From Mesorhizobium_B sp035998495 (GTDB lineage: Bacteria > Pseudomonadota > Alphaproteobacteria > Rhizobiales > Rhizobiaceae): a DNA stretch of 64,000 bases. How positions within the stretch are numbered: the first letter of the stretch is position 1; each line of letters starts with the position of its first letter. The stretch is from positions 62,001 to 126,000 of the forward strand of contig DASYHP010000080.1 in assembly GCA_035998495.1 (NCBI GenBank), read 5' to 3'. Positions 36,332-44,887 of the stretch are shown piece after piece. A program made the translations under genes and the position numbers. The notes beneath the pieces were generated by a model. The model worked only from the letters and a program-made list of their open reading frames with translations, did no database searches and was not told the origin of the DNA.

Positions 36332-37015
36332 TCAAGGCACGAGCTTGTAGCCGCCGCTTTCCGTCACAAGGATCTCGGCGTGGCTCGGGTCGCGCTCGAT
36401 CTTCTGGCGCAGGCGATAGACATGCGTCTCCAGCGTGTGCGTCGTGACGCCGGAATTGTAGCCCCAGACCTCCTCGAGCAGCACGTCGCGCGTGACCACC
36501 TTCTGGTCGGCGCGGTAGAGATATTTGATGATGGAGGCCTCCTTCTCCGTCAGCCGCACCTTGGCGCCTCTGCCGTCGATCAGCAGCTTCTGGCTGGGCT
36601 TGAAAGTGTAGGGGCCGACCGTGAAGGTGGCGTCCTCGCTCTGCTCGTGCTGGCGAAGCTGGGCGCGGATGCGGGCGAGCAGAACGGCGAAGCGGAACGG
36701 CTTCGTCACATAGTCGTTCGCCCCGGCTTCCAGCCCCAGGATCGTGTCGGAATCGGTGTCGTGGCCCGTCAACATGATGATCGGGGCCTTGTAGCCGCCC
36801 TTGCGCAGGAGCTTCACCGCCTCGCGGCCGTCCATGTCGGGCAGGCCCACATCCATGATGAGAAGATCCACCACGCCCGCGCGCGCAGCAGCGACGCCGC
36901 GCGCGGCATTGGGCTCCTCCTTGACGTCGAACTCCTCATAGAGCGAGAGCTGCTCCACCAGGGTGGCGCGGAGGTCGTCGTCGTCATCGACAATGAGAAT
37001 GGTGCGTGACGTCAT
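36332..37015 (-). CDS. OmpR-family response regulator, CenR-like
   Basis: This 227-residue DNA-binding response regulator has the receiver domain with acidic pocket (DDDDDL), phospho-acceptor D55 (LLIMDVGLPDMDG), T83 and K105 (YVTKPFRF). A winged-helix effector domain follows, with RLTEKEASIIKYLYRA and TTHTLETHVYRLRQKIERD. It is near-canonical across the CenR group of alphaproteobacteria, where it controls envelope genes under the kinase CenK. The neighbour starting at 37101 is an L,D-transpeptidase, which suits an envelope role. The family subtype is my recollection. The start at 37015 is chosen because it begins the domain. Confidence 0.9.
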   Translation of the reverse strand: MTSRTILIVDDDDDLRATLVEQLSLYEEFDVKEEPNAARGVAAARAGVVDLLIMDVGLPDMDGREAVKLLRKGGYKAPIIMLTGHDTDSDTILGLEAGANDYVTKPFRFAVLLARIRAQLRQHEQSEDATFTVGPYTFKPSQKLLIDGRGAKVRLTEKEASIIKYLYRADQKVVTRDVLLEEVWGYNSGVTTHTLETHVYRLRQKIERDPSHAEILVTESGGYKLVP

Positions 37016-37100
37016 CGGCGGATCGGCAAAGGGCGAGGGAACGGAAGGGCAAGCCCGGCGAAAGCCCGAGCAGGCCATGATGGGGTGGAAGAAGGCTGAG

Positions 37101-37694
37101 ATGCGCGCATCGCGAGCGACATATAGGCATGGATTCGCTCAGGCAAAGGGAAGGGGCGGCGTCAAGCCAGCGGCGCTCGTGGTGCGCCCGCGCCCGTCCG
37201 ACCGGCGGCAGGGCATCCTGCGGCTCGGCCCTCATGCGCTGCCCTGCGCGCTCGGCCGAGGCTCAACCACGCCCTTCAAGCGCGAAGGCGACGGCAAGAC
37301 ACCGATCGCGCGCCTGCCGGTTCTCTTCGGCTTCTTCCGCCCCGGCTGTGCCCACGACTTGGCGCCCCTGCGCGGCAAGCTTCCCATGCGGCGCGCCGGC
37401 AAGCGCCTGGGCTGGTGCGACGCGTCGGGCGACCGCAACTACAACCGCCCCGTCCGGCTTCCCTATCCCGCGAGCCACGAGGAGATGCGGCGCGCCGACC
37501 GCCTTTATGACGCTTGCCTCGTGCTCGACTGGAACTTTTCCGTCCGCCGGCGGGGCAGGGGCAGCGCCATTTTCCTCCATCTGGCCCGCCCCGGCTTCGC
37601 GCCCACGGAAGGCTGCGTGGCGGTTTGCCGCAGAACCATGCGCCGGATTCTCGGCCATCTGGCCCGAGGCTCGATTGTGATCGTCAAGGGGTGA
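37101..37694 (+). CDS. L,D-transpeptidase (YkuD-type) family protein
   Basis: A 197-residue protein with the catalytic YkuD-like pattern: His in HLARPGFAPTEGCVAV and the nucleophilic Cys in TEGC. Family members more often have SHGC; the TEGC form is seen in related short proteins. The N-terminus is basic and lacks a signal peptide, so the protein may be cytoplasmic or need other export. It is divergent from the CenR-like regulator. L,D-transpeptidases cross-link peptidoglycan or attach lipoproteins; the exact role here is unknown. AAGG five bases before ATG 37101 supports the start. Confidence 0.8.
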   Translation: MRASRATYRHGFAQAKGRGGVKPAALVVRPRPSDRRQGILRLGPHALPCALGRGSTTPFKREGDGKTPIARLPVLFGFFRPGCAHDLAPLRGKLPMRRAGKRLGWCDASGDRNYNRPVRLPYPASHEEMRRADRLYDACLVLDWNFSVRRRGRGSAIFLHLARPGFAPTEGCVAVCRRTMRRILGHLARGSIVIVKG

Positions 37695-37788
37695 GAGGGA
37701 ACACAGAAAGTTTTTTCTGCGGCCTTTTCATCCGGTTATCGCGCGTTAATGTCCCGGCCTTCCGCGAATCGCCGCGGGGAGAATTCAC

Positions 37789-39087
37789 TTGAGCAGCCAA
37801 GCCATCGCCCCTTCCTTCATGTTCGCGACGGGCATCGAGAACTCGATCCCGACGATTCAGAACGGCCGCGTCCGCATCGACCAGATGGAGAAGTGCGGGC
37901 ATTACCGCCTGTGGCGCGAGGACTTCGCGCTGGTGCAGGAAATGGGCTTGTCCGTGCTGCGCTACGGCCCGCCGCTCCACCTCACCTTCCGCGGGCCCGG
38001 CCGCTATGATTGGGAGTTCGCCGACGACGCTTTCGCGGACCTGCGCCGGCGCAACATCGCGCCCATCGTGGACCTCTGCCATTTCGGCGTGCCGGACTGG
38101 ATCGGCGACTTCCAAAACCCGGATTTCCCGGAGCTCTTCGCGGCTTACGCCCGCGCCTTCGCCCAGCGCTTCCCCTGGGTGCAGATGTATACGCCGATCA
38201 ACGAGATGTATATCTGCGCGCTGTTCTCGGCCCGCTATGGCTGGTGGAACGAGCAGGGCAAGACCGACCGCACCTTCGTCACCGCGCTCAAGCACATCGT
38301 GCGCGCGAACGTGCGCGCCATGCAGGAGATCGTGCGCGTCACCCCGCACGCGATCTTCGTCCAAAGCGAGAGCACGGAATACTTCCACCCCGAGAACCCG
38401 GCCGCTCTCGAGGCCGCCAAGTTCAAGAACGCCGAGCGCTTCCTGTCGCTCGACCTGAACTACGGCCGCGCGGTGAACTCGGAAATCTATGAGTACCTGC
38501 TCGACAACGGCATGACGCGGGAGGAGTACAAGTTCTTCCTGCAGGGCAGCATGAAGCAGCGCTGCATCCTGGGCAACGACTACTACATGACCAACGAGCA
38601 CCGCATCTCGGCCGACGGCACGTCGGTCGCGGCGGGCGACGTGTTCGGCTATTCCGACCTCACCGACGAATACTACCGCCGCTACGACATTCCGGTCATG
38701 CATACCGAGACCAACCTCGTCGAGGGCCCGAACGGCGACGAGGCGGTGATCTGGCTGTGGCGGCAATGGGCCAACATCATGCGGGTGCGCGCCAACGGCA
38801 TCCCGATCGTGGGCTTCACCTGGTATTCGCTGACCGACCAGATCGACTGGCATGTCGGCCTGCGCGAGGAACTGAACCACGTGCATCCCGTGGGGCTCTA
38901 CGACCTCGACCGCAAGATCCGCCCCGTGGGCCGCGCCTACAAGCAGTTGATCGAGGACTGGAAGGTGGTGCTGCCCACCGACTCGATCTGCCTGCAGGTG
39001 CCGGTCATCATGCCCAACGAGTACGATTCCGAGTGGATGCGCCGGCTCCAGGCGGAGTCGGAGCTGCTCAACCAGGCGGCGGAGTAG
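37789..39087 (+). CDS. Glycoside hydrolase family 1 protein (beta-glucosidase-like)
   Basis: This 432-residue protein has the GH1 TIM barrel: GLSVLRYGPPLHLTFRG, an acid/base Glu in TPINEMYICALF (the usual TxNEP site), and a nucleophile Glu in MHTETNLVEGP. It has no signal peptide. The motifs depart from classical beta-glucosidases (NEM instead of NEP, TETN instead of TENG), so the substrate could differ. The TTG at 37789 follows GGGGAG by six bases and is preferred. ATG 37819 is an alternative. A strong terminator follows. Confidence 0.85.
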   Translation: MSSQAIAPSFMFATGIENSIPTIQNGRVRIDQMEKCGHYRLWREDFALVQEMGLSVLRYGPPLHLTFRGPGRYDWEFADDAFADLRRRNIAPIVDLCHFGVPDWIGDFQNPDFPELFAAYARAFAQRFPWVQMYTPINEMYICALFSARYGWWNEQGKTDRTFVTALKHIVRANVRAMQEIVRVTPHAIFVQSESTEYFHPENPAALEAAKFKNAERFLSLDLNYGRAVNSEIYEYLLDNGMTREEYKFFLQGSMKQRCILGNDYYMTNEHRISADGTSVAAGDVFGYSDLTDEYYRRYDIPVMHTETNLVEGPNGDEAVIWLWRQWANIMRVRANGIPIVGFTWYSLTDQIDWHVGLREELNHVHPVGLYDLDRKIRPVGRAYKQLIEDWKVVLPTDSICLQVPVIMPNEYDSEWMRRLQAESELLNQAAE

Positions 39088-39111
39088 GGCTGGCTCCACC
39101 GGGGTTCCCTC

Positions 39112-39136
39112 AAGGGCGGCCACTGGCCGCCCTTTT
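39112..39136 (+). terminator. Terminator after the GH1 gene
   Basis: A perfect 10-bp stem (AAGGGCGGCC / GGCCGCCCTT) with a three-base loop is followed by TT on the plus strand. It lies 24 bases beyond the GH1 stop and just overlaps the stop codon of the minus-strand DUF1761 gene, so it could act in both directions. Confidence 0.8.
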
Positions 39137-39549
39137 CACACGCCCATCGCTCCGATGATCGCGCCCATGACGAGCGCCACGCCAAGCCAGTGGCCCGCGT
39201 CGATGAGCGTGAGATCCCAGCCGAAACCCTCGTAGCGGTGGTTGACGGCCAGCGCGGTGGCCATGAAGCCGGCCCACACGAAAAGGCCCGAGATCAGCCC
39301 GTTGCGGAGCGTGACCTGACCTGCGCCCAAATGGCCGATCAGGCCGGCCAGCACCCAGGCCATGACCAGTTCGGCCAGAAAGCTCACGACGAGCATGGGC
39401 CCGATCGGCCGCGCCCTGACCGCCTCCCTGTCGAGGCGCGCGGCGCGCATCCAGGGTTTCGACAGAAGGTTGTAATAAAGCGCGCCCCAGACAAAGGCGG
39501 CGAGCGCGGCCAGCGGGATGGCGAAAAGGTTCATGCCGGCGAAGTTCAT
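39136..39549 (-). CDS. DUF1761-type small membrane protein
   Basis: A 137-residue protein with four hydrophobic helices (LFAIPLAALAAFVWGALYY, VVSFLAELVMAWVLAGLI, LISGLFVWAGFMATALAV, HWLGVALVMGAIIGAM), the pattern of the DUF1761 family. Function unknown. GGAGGGG lies shortly upstream of the chosen ATG at 39549. It overlaps the stop of the methyltransferase-like gene by four bases and is probably translated with it. Confidence 0.8.
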   Translation of the reverse strand: MNFAGMNLFAIPLAALAAFVWGALYYNLLSKPWMRAARLDREAVRARPIGPMLVVSFLAELVMAWVLAGLIGHLGAGQVTLRNGLISGLFVWAGFMATALAVNHRYEGFGWDLTLIDAGHWLGVALVMGAIIGAMGV

Positions 39550-40211
39550 CGTCCCCTCCATTTCCACACCGTCGTGCGCTTGACCTCCGCATCCTCCAGC
39601 GCGCGGGTGACGGGCACGTGATAGGTGGCCAGCGCCTCGAACTTTTCCGGCGGAAAATAGCTGCGGCCGGGATCACCCACGAGGATCGACACGTCGCGGC
39701 CAGCAAGGTGCTCGAACCAGGGCAGCACACGGGCCGCAAGCGCCCGGTCGTAGAAGATGTCGCCGGCGAGCAGGAGGTCGGCGTCGATATCCTCGCCGAT
39801 CATGTCGCGTCCGGTGAAGGTGATCGAGACGCCGTTCAGCGCGGCGTTGAGGCGGATCGCCGCGCGGGCGAAAGGGTCGGAGTCGGCAGCTTTCACGCGC
39901 GCCGCGCCGGCTTTCGCGGCGGCGATCGCGACCAGCCCGGAGCCGGTGGCGAAGTCGAGCGCGCGCTTGCCCCGCACGGACTCCGGGTGGTCGATGAGGA
40001 AGCGCGCGAGCCCCTGGCCGCCGGCCCAGGCGAAGGCCCAGAAGGGCGGGGGCAGGCCGATGCCGGCGAGCTCGTCCTCCGTCTTGAGCCAGAGTTCGTG
40101 CGCTTCGGAAGCGAGGTGGAGACGGATTTCCGATGTATGTGGCGGGACGCTGACAGCCGTGTTGGCGAGAATGAAGCGCTCGGCCTCTTCCGGCATCATG
40201 GCGGTGGGCAT
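39546..40211 (-). CDS. Seven-beta-strand protein methyltransferase-like enzyme
   Basis: A 221-residue SAM-dependent methyltransferase. Motif I appears as ALDFATGSGLVAIAAAKAGA, followed by VKAADSDPFARAA, an acidic/hydrophobic DADLLLAGDIFYD and a C-terminal strand VSILVGDPGRSYFP. It resembles nicotinamide N-methyltransferase-like and ETFB lysine methyltransferase-like proteins (COG3897). The target is not known. It overlaps the DUF1761 gene and stands just downstream of the EVE-domain gene on the same strand. Confidence 0.85.
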   Translation of the reverse strand: MPTAMMPEEAERFILANTAVSVPPHTSEIRLHLASEAHELWLKTEDELAGIGLPPPFWAFAWAGGQGLARFLIDHPESVRGKRALDFATGSGLVAIAAAKAGAARVKAADSDPFARAAIRLNAALNGVSITFTGRDMIGEDIDADLLLAGDIFYDRALAARVLPWFEHLAGRDVSILVGDPGRSYFPPEKFEALATYHVPVTRALEDAEVKRTTVWKWRGR

Positions 40212-40223
40212 CCCGCGCGACGC

Positions 40224-40637
40224 TCAGGCGTCGAGCCCGCCCATGCGGCACACCTCGGCCCATTCGTCGGGTGTGACGGGCTGCACGGACAAACGTGAAT
40301 TCACCACCAGCGCCATCTTTCCGAGTGCCGGGTTCTTCTTGATCTCGGCCAGCGTCACGGGCCGGGGCATGGGTTTTTCCGCGCGCAGATCCACGCATTC
40401 CCATGCGGGGTCGGTGGAATCGGGATGGGCGAGCGCGCAGACCTCGACCACGCCCACCACCGCCTTGCCGTCGTTGGAATGGTAGAAGAAGCCGCGGTCC
40501 CCCAGCCGCATCGAACGCATGTTGTTGCGCGCGCCGAAATTGCGCACGCCGTCCCATTCCTGCCCGGCCTCGCCCTTGCCCACGAGGTCGTCCCAGGAAA
40601 AGGAGTCGGGCTCGGACTTGAAGAGCCAGAAGTTCAC
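40224..40637 (-). CDS. EVE domain-containing protein
   Basis: This 137-residue PUA-like EVE protein starts at GTG 40637 (translated MNFWLFKSEPDSFSW). It has the conserved aromatic cage features WDGVRNFGARNNM, GDRGFFYHSNDGKAVVGVVEV, and a C-terminal LSVQPVTPDEW. EVE domains bind modified bases or nucleosides in DNA or RNA; the exact role is unknown. GTG 40637 overlaps the YciI stop by four bases, so the two are co-translated. Confidence 0.9.
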   Translation of the reverse strand: MNFWLFKSEPDSFSWDDLVGKGEAGQEWDGVRNFGARNNMRSMRLGDRGFFYHSNDGKAVVGVVEVCALAHPDSTDPAWECVDLRAEKPMPRPVTLAEIKKNPALGKMALVVNSRLSVQPVTPDEWAEVCRMGGLDA

Positions 40638-40936
40638 GGGGCGAGCCCATCCGGCCTGTTGAACGCCCAGTTCCATGCCCGGAAGTCGGTGAACTCGAAC
40701 AGGCCGGCTTTGGCGTAAGGGTCTTCGGCCAGCATCGCCTTGGCCTCGTCCAGGCTGCCGGCATTCACGACCACGAGCGAGCCGTCGGGCTTGCCCTCGC
40801 TGTCCAGGAAGGGGCCTGCGAAGGTGAGTTTTCCCTCGGCGTTCAGCCGCTCGAGAAAGGCTATATGGGCGGGGCGGGTCTCCATGCGGAGAGCCAGACC
40901 CTGGGAACGATCCTTGGCGATGAAGGCGACGAGCAT
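40634..40936 (-). CDS. YciI-like protein
   Basis: A 100-residue YciI/DGPF-like protein. It contains the conserved His and Asp region (RPAHIAFLERLNAEGKL, then AGPFLDSEGKPDGSLVV) and ends DFRAWNWAFNRPDGLAP, as in YciI homologues. It is probably a small dimeric ferredoxin-like fold enzyme of unknown reaction. It overlaps the EVE-domain gene. gpsA begins 94 bases beyond on the same strand, toward the operon's start. Confidence 0.88.
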   Translation of the reverse strand: MLVAFIAKDRSQGLALRMETRPAHIAFLERLNAEGKLTFAGPFLDSEGKPDGSLVVVNAGSLDEAKAMLAEDPYAKAGLFEFTDFRAWNWAFNRPDGLAP

Positions 40937-41030
40937 GGGCGGCCGGGACGTTGCGAGGGGAGGGGCGTGGCAGCGCGTCGCTTGCCGGACCAGGGGTGGT
41001 CCGAAGGCGAGGCGCGGCCGGGATCATGTC

Positions 41031-42011
41031 TCACGCGTCCTCGCTCTTCAAGGGCCGCGACATGAGCTGGGCGACCGCATCGCGCACCGTCAGCTCTTGC
41101 GCCAGGATCGCCGCCACCGCCCCGACGATGGGCGCGTCGATGCCCCGTTCTTGCGCGATCTTCGCTGCGATGGAAGCTGTGGCCACGCCTTCGGCCAAAG
41201 GCCGGTTCTCCAGGCTCTCGCCGCGGCCGAGCGCCAAACCATAGGAGAAGTTGCGCGACTGCGCCGAGGAGGCGGTCAGCAGAAGGTCGCCCAGGCCTGA
41301 CAGGCCCATGACGGTTTCAGGCCGCCCGCCCAGCACCACGGCCAGCCGGCGAAGCTCCACGAAGCCGCGCGTGACCATGGCGGCCCCGGCGCTGGCCCCC
41401 AGCCCCGCGCCACTGACAGCGCCACTGGCGATGGCGAGCACGTTCTTGAGCGCGCCGCCAGCCTCGACGCCGGAAAGGTCGTCGGTGGAATAGCAGCGGA
41501 AACTTTCACTGGAGAAGGTTTTCGCGAGGTCCTGCGCGAGGGCGGCGTCACGGGCCGCGACCACCACCGCCGTGGGAAAACCGCGCCCGACATCGGCGGC
41601 GAAGCTCGGGCCGGACAGCGCGGCGATACGCGCGCCCGGCAACTCCTCTTGCACCACTTCCGACAAGAGCAGCCCCGTGCTCCCCTCGATGCCTTTCGCA
41701 CAAAGCACGAGCGGCAGTCTTGGCGGCAGGTGTGGCGCGAGTTGAGGGAGGACGCCGCGCAGCGCCTGGGCCGGCACGGCGATGAGCGCCGCCTCGGCCC
41801 CACCTAACGCCTCGCCGAGATCGCCCGTGGCGCTCACGGACGGGTGCAGCGTCACGCCGGGCAGGTGGTTCGGGTTTTCACGCTGCTCCCGAATGGCCCT
41901 CACCGTCTCGGCGTCCCGCGCCCAGAGCCTTGCCTCGATCCCCGCGCGGGAAAGGGCTTGCGCGAGCGCCGTGCCCCAGGCGCCGCCGCCGAGGATCGCC
42001 GCCGCCCTCAT
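41031..42011 (-). CDS. gpsA: Glycerol-3-phosphate dehydrogenase (NAD(P)+)
   Basis: GpsA makes sn-glycerol-3-phosphate from dihydroxyacetone phosphate for phospholipid synthesis. The 326-residue protein has the nucleotide-binding ILGGGAWGTALA, NPNHLPGVTLHPS, LCAKGIEGST, ALSGPSFAADVGRG and GLSGLGDLLLTASS. All are canonical. Its ATG overlaps the tsaD stop by four bases (ATGA), so it is co-translated with tsaD. Confidence 0.95.
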   Translation of the reverse strand: MRAAAILGGGAWGTALAQALSRAGIEARLWARDAETVRAIREQRENPNHLPGVTLHPSVSATGDLGEALGGAEAALIAVPAQALRGVLPQLAPHLPPRLPLVLCAKGIEGSTGLLLSEVVQEELPGARIAALSGPSFAADVGRGFPTAVVVAARDAALAQDLAKTFSSESFRCYSTDDLSGVEAGGALKNVLAIASGAVSGAGLGASAGAAMVTRGFVELRRLAVVLGGRPETVMGLSGLGDLLLTASSAQSRNFSYGLALGRGESLENRPLAEGVATASIAAKIAQERGIDAPIVGAVAAILAQELTVRDAVAQLMSRPLKSEDA

Positions 42012-43114
42012 GCCTTGGCGCCCCGACGACCGGCCCCGACCAGGGGAACCGCCGCCTCGTCGAGCGGCCAGCGCGAGCGCGGGGCCAGCGCCATGGCGCC
42101 CTTTGGGGCGAGCCCCGCGGCCAGACGCTCCGCGCCGGCCCAGGCGATCATGGCGGCGTTGTCGCCGCAGAGCTGGAGCGGCGGCGCGACGAAGCGAAGC
42201 CCTTTTCGCGCGCAAAGGTCAGCCAGGCTTTCGCGGATGGCCGCGTTGGCCGCTACACCGCCGGCCGCCACCAGAACGGGTTCTTGGAGGGCGGGATAGG
42301 CCGCGCGGAATTTTTCAAGCGCGCGGGAAACGCGGTCGCGGAGCGCGTCCGTCACCGCCGCCTGGAAGGAGGCGCAGAGATCGGCCACATCCCCCTCCGA
42401 CAAGGGCGCGACGGCCTCCGCCGCCTGGCGCAGGGCCGTTTTCAGGCCGGAGAAGGAGAAATCGGGACGGCGGTCCCCCTTCATGGGCCGGGGAAACGCC
42501 CAGCGGCGCGGGTCCCCCCGCTTGGCGGCCTTTTCCACCGCCGGCCCGCCGGGAAAGGGCAGGCCCAAGAGCTTGGCCGCCTTGTCGAAGGCCTCGCCCA
42601 GCGCGTCGTCGATCGTGGAGGCGTAGCGTTCGTATCGGCCCAGGCCATGCACGGCGAGAACTTGCGTGTGGCCGCCCGACACGAGCAGAAGCAGGAAGGG
42701 ATAGCCGATCCCATCGGTCAGCCGCGCCGTCAGCGCATGGCCTTCCAGATGGTTGACGGGCAGAAGCGGCAGGCTGGACACGGCCGACAGCGCCTTTGCC
42801 GTCATCAAGCCCACGAGCAGCCCGCCGACCAGGCCGGGGCCGGCGGTGGCGGCCACGCCGTCGAGCCCGCGCAGGCTCGCGCCGGCCTCGCGCAGCGCGG
42901 CCGCGACCACGTCGTCGAGCGCCTCGACATGGGCGCGCGCGGCGATCTCCGGCACCACGCCGCCAAAGCTTTCGTGCTCGCGCGTCTGGCTCAGCACGAT
43001 GGAAGACAGGATTTCCCCTCGGCCCTGGGCGTCGCGGAGCACCACGCTTGCTGCGGTTTCGTCGCAGCTCGTCTCGATGCCCAGCACCTTGATGGCCGCG
43101 CGTTCGGCCCCCAT
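42008..43114 (-). CDS. tsaD: tRNA N6-threonylcarbamoyladenosine synthase subunit TsaD
   Basis: TsaD, with TsaB and TsaE, transfers threonylcarbamoyl to A37 of ANN-decoding tRNAs. The 368-residue protein starts with the VLGIETSCDETAASVV motif, has the metal-binding NHLEGHALTA, VSGGHTQVLAV and LVAAGGVAANAAIRE, and ends with the CGDNAAMIAWAG region. The hsp70/actin-like ATPase fold is complete. It is divergent from hemC (74 bases) and coupled to gpsA. Confidence 0.96.
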   Translation of the reverse strand: MGAERAAIKVLGIETSCDETAASVVLRDAQGRGEILSSIVLSQTREHESFGGVVPEIAARAHVEALDDVVAAALREAGASLRGLDGVAATAGPGLVGGLLVGLMTAKALSAVSSLPLLPVNHLEGHALTARLTDGIGYPFLLLLVSGGHTQVLAVHGLGRYERYASTIDDALGEAFDKAAKLLGLPFPGGPAVEKAAKRGDPRRWAFPRPMKGDRRPDFSFSGLKTALRQAAEAVAPLSEGDVADLCASFQAAVTDALRDRVSRALEKFRAAYPALQEPVLVAAGGVAANAAIRESLADLCARKGLRFVAPPLQLCGDNAAMIAWAGAERLAAGLAPKGAMALAPRSRWPLDEAAVPLVGAGRRGAKA

Positions 43115-43188
43115 CGTTGCTCCTTCGACTTTCCCGCCGTAAGGCAGTGCCGCCCCGCCGCGCGGGGCCGGTTACCATATAGGATCGG

Positions 43189-44118
43189 ATGCAGACACCC
43201 CTTCTCACCATCGGCACGCGCGGCAGCCCGCTGGCGCTCGCCCAGGCCAACGAGCTGCGCGACCGGCTGATGGCGGCGCACGCGCTGCCCGAAGAAGCCT
43301 TCTCCATTATGCCGATGACCACCACGGGCGACCGCATCCAGGATCGGCCCTTGTCGGAGCTCGGTGGGAAAGGCCTGTTCACCAAGGAAATCGAGGAGGC
43401 GCTGTCTTCGGGCCGCGTGGACGTGGCCGTGCATTCGTCCAAGGACATGCCGACGCTGCTCCCCGAAGGGCTCGCCATGCCCTTCTTCCTGCCGCGCGAA
43501 GACGTGCGCGACGTCTTCATCGGGCTCACCGTCGCGCGGCTGATGGATTTGCCGCCGAGAGCCGTGGTGGGCTCGGCCTCGCTCCGGCGGGGCGCGCTGG
43601 TGCGCCGCATGCGGCCCGACCTGCATGTGGAGCCCTTTCGCGGGAATGTGCAGACGCGGCTTTCCAAGCTCAACCAGGGCCAAGCGGACGGCACGCTCCT
43701 GGCGTTGGCCGGGCTCAAGCGGCTTGGGATGGAATCCCATGCGACCGAGGTCTTGTCCCTCGATCGTTTCCCGCCCGCGCCGGGGCAAGGGGCCATCGGC
43801 ATCGAGGTGCGCGCGGGCGACCGGCGCGTGGCCGAGCTTCTCGAGCCGGTGCATCACGGCGAAACGGGCGCGGCGCTCGCCGCCGAGCGCGCCTTTCTCG
43901 CCGTGCTCGACGGCTCCTGCCGCACGCCGATCGCCGCCCATGCGGTCGTGGAGGGCGGGCGCTTGACGTTTCTCGGCCTGATCCTGACGCCGGATGGTCA
44001 GGAGTCGCACGAGGTGCGGCTCGAAGGGCTTGTGACCGACTCGCTGGGCATCGGCCGGCGCGCCGGCGAGGCGGTGACGGAGAAAGCCGGCGCGCGGTTC
44101 TTCGAGAGCTGGGCCTGA
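43189..44118 (+). CDS. hemC: Porphobilinogen deaminase
   Basis: HemC condenses four porphobilinogens into hydroxymethylbilane for heme, siroheme and cobalamin. The 309-residue protein has TIGTRGSPLALAQA, GGKGLFTKEIEEAL, HSSKDMPT, GSASLRRGA and the dipyrromethane-cofactor Cys in LDGSCRTPIAAHA. It is the first gene of a heme cluster (hemC, hemD, mitofilin-like, HemY-like, TerB-like) and is divergent from tsaD. Confidence 0.96.
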   Translation: MQTPLLTIGTRGSPLALAQANELRDRLMAAHALPEEAFSIMPMTTTGDRIQDRPLSELGGKGLFTKEIEEALSSGRVDVAVHSSKDMPTLLPEGLAMPFFLPREDVRDVFIGLTVARLMDLPPRAVVGSASLRRGALVRRMRPDLHVEPFRGNVQTRLSKLNQGQADGTLLALAGLKRLGMESHATEVLSLDRFPPAPGQGAIGIEVRAGDRRVAELLEPVHHGETGAALAAERAFLAVLDGSCRTPIAAHAVVEGGRLTFLGLILTPDGQESHEVRLEGLVTDSLGIGRRAGEAVTEKAGARFFESWA

Positions 44119-44125
44119 GCGGCTG

Positions 44126-44848
44126 ATGGCGGCCGGCGCTGGCTTGCGGGTGCTCGTGACCCGGCCGGACGGCGAGGGCACGGCCGGCCGCCTCGCCGCG
44201 CTGGGCCATGAGCCCGTGATGCTGCGGCTGTCGCGCGTCGCGGCCCTAGCGCAGCAGGCCGTCTCCGACGTGTCTCGCGTCCGCGCCGTCGCCGCCACCA
44301 GCGCCAATGCCCTTCTCTTCGCCGCGCCGGAGCTTTTGGAGAGCCTGCGGAAAAAACCGTTCTTCGCCGTGGGACCGGCCACGGCAAAGGCGGCCGAAAT
44401 GGCCGGTTTCGGCCTCGTCCGGCAGGGGCCGGATGATGCGCTCGGCCTGGCCCGGCTGATGGCGGGAACGGAAGGCGTGTCCCCGGTGCTCTACCTGTGC
44501 GGGCGCGTGCGGAAACCGGATTTCGAGGCGGCCTTGGCCCGAAGCGGCATCGAGGTCCTGAGCGTGGAAACCTATGACACGCGGCCGGCCGAACCGTCGC
44601 CCGGTCAGATCGAAGCCGCGCTGGGCGGGCGGCCCGTTCACGCGGCGCTGCTGTTCTCGGCGATGGCGGCGGAAGGTTTTCGCCGGCTGAGATCCCACCC
44701 GCTTCTCAGGCAAGCGGCGGTTCTGGCGCTTTCCCCCCGCATCGCCGAAGCCGCGGGCGGCGGGCTCGTCGCCGCTGCGCCGAACGAAGACGGCCTGTTC
44801 GCGTTCTTTGAGGCTTGGGCCGCCTCTTTTCAGTCCCGGCCAGTGTGA
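44126..44848 (+). CDS. hemD: Uroporphyrinogen-III synthase
   Basis: HemD closes hydroxymethylbilane to uroporphyrinogen III. The 240-residue protein shows low but typical similarity: VLVTRPDGEGTAGRLAALG at the N-terminus, AATSANALLFAAPELL, and a second lobe with VLYLCGRVRKPDFEAAL, VETYDTRP and LALSPRIAEAA. This divergent family is identified mainly through its place directly after hemC. It begins seven bases after the hemC stop. Confidence 0.92.
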   Translation: MAAGAGLRVLVTRPDGEGTAGRLAALGHEPVMLRLSRVAALAQQAVSDVSRVRAVAATSANALLFAAPELLESLRKKPFFAVGPATAKAAEMAGFGLVRQGPDDALGLARLMAGTEGVSPVLYLCGRVRKPDFEAALARSGIEVLSVETYDTRPAEPSPGQIEAALGGRPVHAALLFSAMAAEGFRRLRSHPLLRQAAVLALSPRIAEAAGGGLVAAAPNEDGLFAFFEAWAASFQSRPV

Positions 44849-44887
44849 TAGGGACGGCTTTTACGAGCCGGACGAGGAGCAGGTGCG

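Noticed and set aside
37614..37640. TEGC in place of SHGC in the L,D-transpeptidase as a broken active site
   Set aside because: The catalytic Cys is present, and TxGC forms are known among short members of this family, so inactivity is not supported.
37704..37719. A small AT hairpin (CAGAAA/TTTCTG) after the L,D-transpeptidase gene
   Set aside because: Only six pairs with the T-run inside the loop and stem; too weak to call a terminator.
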